The notes under the pieces are model-generated. The model was not told the DNA's origin, ran no database searches, and saw nothing but the letters and a program-made list of their open reading frames with translations. A program made the translations under genes and the position numbers. Below are positions 1 through 7,192 of a DNA stretch of 64,000 bases, piece by piece; the first letter of the stretch is position 1; every line of letters starts with the position of its first letter. Origin of the DNA: PGYT01 sp963675055 (GTDB lineage Bacteria > Bacteroidota > Ignavibacteria > Ignavibacteriales > Melioribacteraceae); the NCBI GenBank assembly GCA_963675055.2, contig CAXXJE010000002.1:2542001-2606000 (forward strand). Direction: 5' to 3'.

Positions 1-2
1 CG

Positions 3-539
3 TTTGCCACTGTGCATCTTGGAGAGCCCGAAACCTTCACTAATACGGACTTTGTTGTTGCAACAGGCGTGGTTACGGAAGTCAGAACCAAAATCGATCG
101 TTCGAATAATACAATGGCATTTTTTAAGATCGATGATTTTACCGGCAGTTGTGAATGCCTGATGTTCTCAAAAATTTATAAAGACTGCGGTCAGTATATT
201 GAGCCTGAGTCTACTGTACTGGTTAAAGGTAAAATTGAGGCAAGCGGTGATGCGATTAAATTACATGTAGACGAAGCACAACCACTTTCAGAAGCAAGGA
301 AACTTACTAAAAAAATAATTCTGATAACTGATCCGAATATTCACAATGATGATACCGTTACTGAGTTGAAAGAATTACTGGAAAAAAGTGATGGGGATAT
401 ACCCGTATTTCTATGTGTACGTTCTAATGGTAAGACAAGAGAGTTTTATCTTGACTACAAAGTTGCTATGAATGATGAACTTGTTAATGAGTTAATCCAT
501 TTATTATCGGAGAATGGGGTGCGTTTTTCCCCAATTTGA
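3..539 (+). CDS. dnaE: DNA polymerase III subunit alpha, C-terminal part (5' end outside window)
   Basis: This is the tail of the replicative polymerase catalytic subunit, open at the left window edge; the GTG at 12 is an internal valine codon. What is visible is the OB-fold module: a V-x-T-G-V-V-T-E-V-R stretch followed by MAFFKIDDFTGSCECLMF, the usual DnaE pattern, and then a charged C-terminal domain ending in SPI. In the family this OB fold binds single-stranded template near the active site, while the polymerase and PHP domains lie upstream and cannot be assessed here. The next gene begins 73 bases downstream behind its own promoter-like element, so this is probably the last gene of its transcript. 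Confidence 0.9.
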   Translation, partial: FATVHLGEPETFTNTDFVVATGVVTEVRTKIDRSNNTMAFFKIDDFTGSCECLMFSKIYKDCGQYIEPESTVLVKGKIEASGDAIKLHVDEAQPLSEARKLTKKIILITDPNIHNDDTVTELKELLEKSDGDIPVFLCVRSNGKTREFYLDYKVAMNDELVNELIHLLSENGVRFSPI

Positions 540-542
540 TCA

Positions 543-574
543 TTTGATTTAGGAAACCATATTTGTTAAGTTTG
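543..574 (+). promoter_or_regulatory. Bacteroidota-type promoter for the SDR gene
   Basis: TTTG at 543-546, exactly 20 bases, then TAAGTTTG at 567-574. This is a full match to the Bacteroidota sigma-A consensus (TTTG, 19-21 bases, TAnnTTTG). It lies 39 bases before the start codon at 613 and just after the dnaE stop. Confidence 0.7.
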
Positions 575-612
575 GCTCTCATATTATTTTATAAATTAAA
601 TCGCGGTTTGAA

Positions 613-1437
613 ATGATAAAAAAATGGGCACTCGTTTTAGGGGCTTCCAGTGGTTTTGGCGGCGCGGCTGTAATCGCATTAGCCAAAGCCGGTTATAATA
701 TATTCGGCATTCACCTGGACAGACAGGTTAACATGCCAAAGGTTAATCAGATAATAAAGAGTATTCAAAATTCAGGGCAGAAGGCGGTGTTTTATAACAT
801 CAATGCTGCTGATGCAATTAAGAGGAATGATATACTTGATGAAATTAAGGAAAGATTCGCAACAAAAGAGCATCCCGAGGTTAATGTTTTAATCCACTCA
901 TTAGCGTTCGGAGCTTTGAAGCCATATATATCAAAAGATCCTAATAATTCAATTTCTCAGGCACAAATGCAAATGACACTTGATGTTATGGCGCATTCGC
1001 TTGTCTATTGGACACAAGGTCTTATTCAGAGAGACCTGCTGGCGGAGAAAGCCAGAATTTTTGCTCTTACCAGTGCCGGGTCAAATACGGTTATACCTAG
1101 TTACGGAGCTGTTTCAGCTGCTAAAGCTGCACTTGAATCGCATATCAGGTATTTGTCGGTTGAATTAGGAGTTATGGGAGTAACAGCCAATGCTATCATG
1201 GCCGGCGTTACTGATACACCGGCTCTTAGAAAGATTCCCGGCAATGAAAGTATGTTGAAATCGGCAAGACTAAAGAATCCGGGCGGACGACTGACAACTG
1301 CCGAGGATGTTGCTAAAGCAATAGTACTTCTGTGTCAGGATGGTGCCGACTGGATTTCAGGAAATACAATTGGTGTTGATGGCGGGGAATACATCGTTAA
1401 TTACACCGGTGATAAAATTTGCAAGCCTATTAAATAA
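613..1437 (+). CDS. Enoyl-[ACP] reductase-like short-chain dehydrogenase
   Basis: A 274-residue NAD(P)H-dependent oxidoreductase, most likely the last reductive step of fatty-acid elongation (trans-2-enoyl-ACP to acyl-ACP) in the cytoplasm. The Rossmann dinucleotide motif GASSGFG is at residues 10-16. The active site is Y164-x6-K171, the spacing typical of FabI/FabL enoyl reductases rather than the Y-x3-K of ordinary SDRs. IHSLAFG at 94-100 resembles the FabI strand-4 motif. The glycine motif is of the classical SDR kind, so FabL is a closer guess than FabI. A different substrate is possible. It is a single gene behind its own promoter. The 289 bases downstream hold only a doubtful 54-codon minus-strand ORF. 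Confidence 0.7.
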   Translation: MIKKWALVLGASSGFGGAAVIALAKAGYNIFGIHLDRQVNMPKVNQIIKSIQNSGQKAVFYNINAADAIKRNDILDEIKERFATKEHPEVNVLIHSLAFGALKPYISKDPNNSISQAQMQMTLDVMAHSLVYWTQGLIQRDLLAEKARIFALTSAGSNTVIPSYGAVSAAKAALESHIRYLSVELGVMGVTANAIMAGVTDTPALRKIPGNESMLKSARLKNPGGRLTTAEDVAKAIVLLCQDGADWISGNTIGVDGGEYIVNYTGDKICKPIK

Positions 1438-1528
1438 GTTTATTGTTCTTTTTAATCTTCTTCAATACAGAATTGCCTGGAAGATTTGATGTACTATACT
1501 GAGAATAGTGTTTTTAATTAATATTGAT

Positions 1529-1693
1529 TTATGTGACTGATACTTTGACTTGCGGGTTGAAGAAACTGACAGCATTTTTCTTATTGATTTCATCAAATAA
1601 ATTTATCTGAGTAATTTGTATTGAATTAAAAGGGATTGTGATATTTAACTGTAGTTCAGAAGATTTTAGCAGATCGGAAACTGCTATTCTCAC
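1529..1693 (-). CDS. Doubtful small ORF, 54 residues
   Basis: In the 289-base gap between the SDR gene and thioredoxin, the minus strand is open from GTG at 1693 to TAA at 1529-1531. The product alternates polar and hydrophobic residues (for example ELQLNITIPFNSIQI), which looks beta-strand-like. There is no Shine-Dalgarno sequence, no recognised family and no neighbouring partner. It could equally be chance in an AT-rich gap or the decayed end of an older gene. Confidence 0.15.
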   Translation of the reverse strand: MRIAVSDLLKSSELQLNITIPFNSIQITQINLFDEINKKNAVSFFNPQVKVSVT

Positions 1694-1726
1694 AAAGTTT
1701 TATAGATAATTAGAGGAGAAGTTATA

Positions 1727-2047
1727 ATGAAACCATTTACATTTACAGATGATAATTTTGATGCAGAAGCTTTGAAGTCAGATCAACCCGTTGTTGTCGA
1801 TTTCTGGGCTGCATGGTGTGGTCCATGCAGAATGATTGCGCCTATTATAGAAGAATTGGCAGCCGAATACGATGGTAAAGTGAAAGTAGGTAAATTGGAC
1901 GTGGATGCAAATCAGAATACAGCGATTACATATGGTGTTCGCAGTATCCCGACAGTACTTGTATTTAAGGATGGTGAAGTTGCCGATACAATTATTGGTG
2001 CCGTTCCAAAACAACAATTCGTAGATCGTATTTCAAAATTTGTTTAA
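1727..2047 (+). CDS. trxA: Thioredoxin
   Basis: A 106-residue cytoplasmic thiol-disulfide reductant, reduced by thioredoxin reductase, which serves ribonucleotide reductase, peroxiredoxins and others. The active site W30-C31-G-P-C34 is intact. The cis-proline segment RSIPTVLVF and the C-terminal G-A-x-P-K-x-x-F pattern are present, and length and fold match classical TrxA. The ATG is preceded by a strong AGAGGAG ribosome site. It is a single gene closed by a hairpin terminator, and the neighbours are functionally unrelated. Confidence 0.95.
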   Translation: MKPFTFTDDNFDAEALKSDQPVVVDFWAAWCGPCRMIAPIIEELAAEYDGKVKVGKLDVDANQNTAITYGVRSIPTVLVFKDGEVADTIIGAVPKQQFVDRISKFV

Positions 2048-2073
2048 GTTTTATATTTGACACACCATAATTC

Positions 2074-2102
2074 AAAAGCCGGTTGTCCGACCGGCTTTTT
2101 TA
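2074..2102 (+). terminator. Rho-independent terminator after trxA
   Basis: AAAAGCCGGT (2074-2083) pairs with ACCGGCTTTT (2090-2099) across a six-base loop, and a run of T follows. It sits between the trxA stop and the serA start, so the two genes are separate units. Confidence 0.85.
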
Positions 2103-2118
2103 TATAAAAGGATTGGGT

Positions 2119-3693
2119 ATGAAAAAAGTACTAATAACAGACAAAATCCACGAAGTTTGTGTGAATTCATTTGAAAGTGCCGGATTTGAAGTTGCTTACA
2201 ATACGGACCTAAAACCGGAAGAACTTCTAAAAGTTATACATGAATTCAATATTTTAATCGTAAGAAGTGCTACAAAAGTAACTGCTGAAATTATTAATTC
2301 GGCTGATAATCTTGAGATAATCGGCAGGGCAGGTACCGGAGTAGATAATATAGATTTGAAAGCGGCTACCCGTAAAGGAGTAATTGTAATGAATACTCCC
2401 GGCGGTAATACAATTTCAGCTGCTGAATTGGCTTTTGCTCACATAATGGCGCTTTGCAGAATGCTTCCGCAAGCTGATAAGTCCATGAAGGAAGGCCGCT
2501 GGGACAGAAAACTTTTTTATGGTACCGAACTATTCGGCAAAAATCTCGGGGTTATAGGTCTTGGTCAAATTGGTAAAGAGGTTGCCGTCCGTGCAAAAGC
2601 GTTTAATATGAATATTTTGGCGTATGATCCTGTTGCTTCGAAGGACTGGGCAATTGAAAATGAGGTCAAGCTGGGGGAACTGGATGAACTCCTTGCTGAA
2701 TCCGATATAATTACGCTCCATGTTCCTATGAACGAACATACACGAAATTTGATTTCGGAGGCTTCAATCTCTAAAATGAAGGATGGCGTTAAAATAGTAA
2801 ATTGCGCCAGAGGCGGTATCGTTAATGAATCGGATGTGTTAAATGCGCTCAACTCCGGTAAAATATCCGGTGTATCGCTTGATGTATTTGAGCAGGAGCC
2901 GCCGGATTGCAAAGAATTAATTGATCACAAGAACTCTATTTGTACACCTCACCTCGGTGCGTCTACCAAGGATGCTCTTGAAAAGGTTGCGAAACAAATT
3001 TCGGATCAAATTATGCAGTACTTCTCCAAGGGAATACTTGCCGGCAGCATTAATGCAGACGCGATAATGTATTTGTCAAATAAGGATCTTGCTCCTCACA
3101 TCAATCTTGCTGAAAGCATTGGAAGATTATTGCAAAAACTGGCAGGCGATAATTTAGCCTATAATTTGGAACTATCGGGTACACTATTGCAAAAGCACTC
3201 GGAACTCATTAACCTAGGGCTTCTCAAGGGATTGCTTGGTGAACGTTTCTCAACACCAGTTAATTTTATCAATGCTAAGTCGTTAGCAGATGATGCGGGA
3301 ATAAAGAGTTCCGTGACGGAATCCTCGGATGACGATCACTATAATAATCTAATAACTGTCAAGTTCAAGTCGGATGAGGCAAGCAGGCGAATATCCGGAA
3401 CTGTTATGAACGATAAACCTCGAATTGTTGCCATTGACGATTACACTATTGAGTTTGAGCCGGAAGGACATTTAATATTTTATTACAATATCGACAAGCC
3501 CGGGGTATTATCAAAAGTAAGCAAAATACTGGCTGATAATAACATAAATATCGCCGGATTATCTCTGGGCAGGAAAGATAAAGGGAAAGAAGCGTTGACT
3601 ATTGTTAATGTTGATGAAGTTATAAACGAAAAGATATTAAGTGAAACAAGCAGTATTGAAGAAATAAATGGCGTTAATTATATAAAGATTTAA
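2119..3693 (+). CDS. serA: D-3-phosphoglycerate dehydrogenase, long (ASB plus ACT) form
   Basis: A 524-residue NAD-dependent enzyme oxidising 3-phosphoglycerate to 3-phosphohydroxypyruvate, the first step of serine synthesis. The Rossmann motif GLGQIG is at residues 147-152, and the catalytic arginine, glutamate and histidine are R231 (CARGG), E260 and H278 (TPHLGAS). After the catalytic part come an intervening domain (about 315-445) and a C-terminal ACT domain (about 450-524), as in the type that can be feedback-inhibited by serine. An upstream TTG at 2083 would extend the frame, but it lies inside the trxA terminator hairpin, so the ATG at 2119, with MKKVLITD as a normal N-terminus, is chosen. 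A shorter paralogue lies at 34.4-35.6 kb. Confidence 0.92.
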   Translation: MKKVLITDKIHEVCVNSFESAGFEVAYNTDLKPEELLKVIHEFNILIVRSATKVTAEIINSADNLEIIGRAGTGVDNIDLKAATRKGVIVMNTPGGNTISAAELAFAHIMALCRMLPQADKSMKEGRWDRKLFYGTELFGKNLGVIGLGQIGKEVAVRAKAFNMNILAYDPVASKDWAIENEVKLGELDELLAESDIITLHVPMNEHTRNLISEASISKMKDGVKIVNCARGGIVNESDVLNALNSGKISGVSLDVFEQEPPDCKELIDHKNSICTPHLGASTKDALEKVAKQISDQIMQYFSKGILAGSINADAIMYLSNKDLAPHINLAESIGRLLQKLAGDNLAYNLELSGTLLQKHSELINLGLLKGLLGERFSTPVNFINAKSLADDAGIKSSVTESSDDDHYNNLITVKFKSDEASRRISGTVMNDKPRIVAIDDYTIEFEPEGHLIFYYNIDKPGVLSKVSKILADNNINIAGLSLGRKDKGKEALTIVNVDEVINEKILSETSSIEEINGVNYIKI

Positions 3694-3728
3694 TAGGGCA
3701 TAAATTACTGTGCTACCCATATCGCCCC

Positions 3729-3759
3729 TTGACAATATAGAAGTCTAATATTATTTTCA
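3729..3759 (+). promoter_or_regulatory. Candidate upstream promoter, 3980 gene
   Basis: TTG at 3729-3731, 20 bases, then TATTTTCA at 3752-3759, a partial match to TAnnTTTG. The 286-base gap between serA and the secreted-protein gene contains three TTGAC copies (3729, 3779, 3824); this is the first. No ORF or RNA gene is seen in the gap. Confidence 0.35.
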
Positions 3760-3823
3760 GTTCTGTGTTAATAATATCTTGACTATACTGGCTTTTTCCC
3801 GATTTTGTTCATTGAAATGATTC

Positions 3824-3854
3824 TTGACTAATAATCGTGATTATAGTATCTTGG
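3824..3854 (+). promoter_or_regulatory. Bacteroidota-type promoter for the secreted-protein gene
   Basis: TTG (within TTGACT) at 3824-3826, exactly 20 bases, then TATCTTGG at 3847-3854, one mismatch from TAnnTTTG. It would give a leader of about 120 bases before the ATG at 3980. Confidence 0.55.
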
Positions 3855-3979
3855 ACGTGCTGAACATCACTTTAAACATTTTTTAACTTACACATATATA
3901 GACGTTTGAAAATCCAAAAAGTTTCATCCATAAATAAGTCACTATAAACTAACCAATTCATCACTAATTTGGAGCAACT

Positions 3980-6238
3980 ATGTTAAGAAAATTATTTACT
4001 ATTTCTTTTCTATTACTACTAACATCCATGATGTTCGCTCAGGAAAGAGCACTTATCAAAGCTACTGGCGAGGTTCTCGAGTTAAAATCTCAAGGTAGTT
4101 TAATGGAAGCCATCAGAGTTTCGGGGCTGAAATCTGAAGGCATTGATGTAGCTAAAATCGAAAGTTCTTTAGCCAAAACTTTAGGAGCTACAGATACTTT
4201 AGGCTACAACACCCACCCATTATGGGATGGGGCAACAAAATATAGATTTGGTTACGATCCGTTGGATGTTATGGTTCAATGGTTTGTGGCACCAACGAAT
4301 TTAAATATCGATGCTATTGGTTTCAATACTAATACACTTGAAGCTGATTTTGACGAAAACTCATCAGTTGAAATGAAGATAGTTAAACTGAACTGGGATG
4401 CTGCAAAACTTCTTAGTTTTGAATCTGCGGCATTTTTAGGTTATTATGAAGCTGAAGGCTACGAACCTACACCTATCGCTCCATTTATGGATGACGAAGC
4501 TGTAACTGGTGGCTGGGTAGATAAAGGCAATGCTGAAACAAGTCCATTTGCTGAAGATCTCTGGAGTGACGAAGGTTACGGTGCTCCTGCTACCCCGATT
4601 CTTGGTGATTATCAGTGGGTTGAAATGGATCTTTTAGATTTCCATCCTGAAATTGCTGAAGGCGAAGTATTCGGTGTTGTACTTAAAAACACATCCCCGT
4701 TAGGTACACCTCGTCTTGATGTTTATACCGCTGAAGCTATTGGTATACCAGGATTTAAATTCTATGCCCAAGGACGTTTGGATACTGATCCTAACAGTGA
4801 TGGTTTTGATGCCGGCTGGTGGCTTAGAACGAACTTTACATGGGATATCGTTGCCGCTGTTACATATACGGGCGACACACCTCCTGTAGTTGAGGACGTT
4901 ACAAATTTACCGACAACTCTTTCAACTGAATCCCGAGTTGTTGAAGCCACTATTACTGATGAAAATCCATCAGGTGGCGATGCTGGTATTGCCAGTGCTA
5001 CATTGAAATATTCACTTGACGATGGCGCTACTTGGACTGATTTGGCAATGTCTGCTTCGGGTGATGTTTACAGTGGCACTCTGCCTGGTCAGTCACCTGG
5101 TACTACTGTTATCTATTATATCGTAGCAGAAGATGTTGGCGGAAAGGTTACGGAAACAACAAAATATTCATATAAGATATTTCTTCCTACAAAAAGTGTT
5201 CTTGTTGTGTTTAACGGTTTAGGTGATGCCGGGTATCCTCAGGAATATTACTGGAGAAAATTCGACATGAATAATCCATACGACTTTTTCGATAAATATG
5301 CTGATGTATGGGCTTATGGTGCATTAACTTCAGAATTAGTCGAATATTATGATGATATTTTCGAAATTTGTACTGGCGGTCCGTTAGTATATAATAGAGA
5401 TGTAATATCAGCATGGTTAGCAGCTGACGGATCAAGAAATTATTTCTTAGCCGGTGAAGAATGGCTGGGTGCTGACAACGAATACACAGACCAGGCGTAC
5501 GAAGCAGGCTCGTTTGAGTATGATGTTCTTGGTCTTGCTGCAAGCTATAATGATATTTCCTCTGATGGTACTTCAGGACAGGAACTCCCGTCATTATTAA
5601 CAGCAGTTGCAGGTTCTGATCTTGGCGGCGACTTAGCAGCAGCAGCTGCAAACGTTGATTCACTTCTTTATGATCCGATATATGAAATCGGACAGACTTC
5701 TAACTGGATGGACGGTTTTGATGTATCTACTGCCGTTGTTGACATGCAGGTTGAAACAAGAGGTATTGCCGGTGCCGCTGCAGTTGAAACAAAAGCCTGT
5801 GTTGCTCATAACGTAACAACAGACGGAAATAAAGTTGTATTTATGGCAATGGATCCGATATCAATAAATTCTACTCCATATACCTGGTGGTCTGATTCAT
5901 CAGTAGCTATTCATTATAAGGCACTTGACTGGTTTGACATAGTCGTTGGTGTTGAAGATGAAAACCTAACACCTAATGAATTCGGATTGGCACAAAACTA
6001 TCCTAATCCTTTCAATCCGACAACTACAATTAACTTCTCATTAGCAACTAAAAGTGATGTAAGCTTGAAAGTTTACAATCTCCTTGGTCAGGAAGTTATG
6101 ACTCTGATTGAAGGTGTCCAAAACGCTGGCGTTCATGAAGTTAACTTTAATGCTAATTTACTGTCTTCCGGTGTATATTTCTACACTATTAAAGCAGGTG
6201 ACTTTGTTAGCACAAAGAAAATGATGCTGCTCAAGTAA
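3980..6238 (+). CDS. Secreted protein with type IX secretion C-terminal sorting domain
   Basis: A 752-residue exported protein of unknown function. A signal peptide ends about residue 20 (MMFAQ). The middle holds an Ig-like stretch (about 290-400) with KYSLDDGATWTDL and YYIVAEDVGG, followed by an unrecognised region. The last ~85 residues form a type A sorting domain: AQNYPNPFNPTTTI, then L-K-V-Y-N-L-L-G-Q-E-V, then SSGVYFYTIKAG, ending in KKMMLLK. In Bacteroidota such tails direct transfer across the outer membrane by the T9SS and attachment to the surface or release. It heads a plus-strand series with a lipoprotein, a TonB receptor, a second surface protein and a PorV-like protein. No catalytic motif is recognised. 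Confidence 0.85.
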   Translation: MLRKLFTISFLLLLTSMMFAQERALIKATGEVLELKSQGSLMEAIRVSGLKSEGIDVAKIESSLAKTLGATDTLGYNTHPLWDGATKYRFGYDPLDVMVQWFVAPTNLNIDAIGFNTNTLEADFDENSSVEMKIVKLNWDAAKLLSFESAAFLGYYEAEGYEPTPIAPFMDDEAVTGGWVDKGNAETSPFAEDLWSDEGYGAPATPILGDYQWVEMDLLDFHPEIAEGEVFGVVLKNTSPLGTPRLDVYTAEAIGIPGFKFYAQGRLDTDPNSDGFDAGWWLRTNFTWDIVAAVTYTGDTPPVVEDVTNLPTTLSTESRVVEATITDENPSGGDAGIASATLKYSLDDGATWTDLAMSASGDVYSGTLPGQSPGTTVIYYIVAEDVGGKVTETTKYSYKIFLPTKSVLVVFNGLGDAGYPQEYYWRKFDMNNPYDFFDKYADVWAYGALTSELVEYYDDIFEICTGGPLVYNRDVISAWLAADGSRNYFLAGEEWLGADNEYTDQAYEAGSFEYDVLGLAASYNDISSDGTSGQELPSLLTAVAGSDLGGDLAAAAANVDSLLYDPIYEIGQTSNWMDGFDVSTAVVDMQVETRGIAGAAAVETKACVAHNVTTDGNKVVFMAMDPISINSTPYTWWSDSSVAIHYKALDWFDIVVGVEDENLTPNEFGLAQNYPNPFNPTTTINFSLATKSDVSLKVYNLLGQEVMTLIEGVQNAGVHEVNFNANLLSSGVYFYTIKAGDFVSTKKMMLLK

Positions 6239-6257
6239 TAATCTCTATTTTATTTTT

Positions 6258-6292
6258 AATCGCCCGACTGATAAAGAATCAGCCGGGCGATT
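6258..6292 (+). terminator. Hairpin after the sorting-domain gene
   Basis: AATCGCCCG (6258-6266) pairs with CGGGCGATT (6284-6292), extended by an inner CTGA/TCAG pairing after one mismatch. The T-run afterwards is weak (CCTTAAT), so this may be a 3' stabilising stem or a leaky terminator before the lipoprotein gene. Confidence 0.6.
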
Positions 6293-6374
6293 CCTTAATA
6301 GTAAATTATTTGATTTTTATGATTTACCTCAAGGTAATTAAAAAATTTTAATCATAAGTAACGAGGTAAATAGG

Positions 6375-7160
6375 ATGCGGATACATTATTTATCTATCAT
6401 AGCACTACTATTTATTGCGCTGATCCTCTATAGCTGCGTTGACGAACCGACAATATCCGAAGTTAAAAGACCATATTCCTCCGTTCGATTAGGAAATTTC
6501 TCGAATAATGTCGCACAGATTAACGTTGAAATAGTAGATTCAGATGGTTCAACAAAGAGTTTTAGTGTTTCTCAAAATCAGCTTACAGAACATTTTGATA
6601 TTATGTCCGGTGCAAGGGACGTAACTGTTACTAATAATGGCGGGGAAGAAATTTACTCCGGTAATATCACAATGTCTGCTTTTGAAGAAATCACACTTTT
6701 ATTTACTGGTTATTCTGCCCCTGGCGATGAGTTTAATAACACTTTCGCTGACTTTTCATACACTGAAGGTGTTGTATATATTGAAAACGGACCTGATAAT
6801 GCTGATACAGCATGGATTCATTGTATTGACGTAATTTCTGACACTCCGGATGATACATCAAACTCATTTATAGTTCGTACTATCGATCTTGATAATCCGG
6901 ACGCTGATGAGATGGATGCTCCCGATCTAGTGGCATTTAACACCGTTCAAAGTTTTGATCTGGCTGCCGGGAACAAACAAATGTTGTTCCTTGATGAAGT
7001 AGTCAGCGGTGTTGAGCCGGTTTATGATACGCTGGGTGTTTTTGATGTTAACATTGAAGGAGGCGTAAGACATTATTTGTTTTTCACCGGAAAATCTGAA
7101 GCAGATGGTATTATTGTCGTACATGATATTGAAACACCTCTGCCGGTGCGAAATAAATAA
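6375..7160 (+). CDS. Lipoprotein of unknown function
   Basis: A 261-residue lipoprotein: a hydrophobic N-terminus ends in a lipobox ILYSC near residue 20, so the mature protein is probably anchored in the outer membrane. The body is Asp/Asn-rich with beta-strand-like segments (RLGNFSNNVAQINVEIV, ISGAR-like turns, YLFFTGKSEADGIIVVHDI). It is reminiscent of DUF4397-type lipoproteins but the match is not firm. It lies 32 bases upstream of the TonB-dependent receptor and is probably co-transcribed with it, which suggests a surface or periplasmic accessory role. That role is inferred from position only. Confidence 0.65.
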   Translation: MRIHYLSIIALLFIALILYSCVDEPTISEVKRPYSSVRLGNFSNNVAQINVEIVDSDGSTKSFSVSQNQLTEHFDIMSGARDVTVTNNGGEEIYSGNITMSAFEEITLLFTGYSAPGDEFNNTFADFSYTEGVVYIENGPDNADTAWIHCIDVISDTPDDTSNSFIVRTIDLDNPDADEMDAPDLVAFNTVQSFDLAAGNKQMLFLDEVVSGVEPVYDTLGVFDVNIEGGVRHYLFFTGKSEADGIIVVHDIETPLPVRNK

Positions 7161-7192
7161 TCAGTATAATTAATTTTAAGGGAGAAGCAATA

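Noticed and set aside
2083..2118. Extended N-terminus of the long phosphoglycerate dehydrogenase from TTG 2083
   Set aside because: The extension is encoded by the trxA terminator stem; the family start is at 2119.
5211..5663. 150-codon minus-strand ORF
   Set aside because: Antisense to the sorting-domain protein; low-complexity Leu/Gln/His composition.
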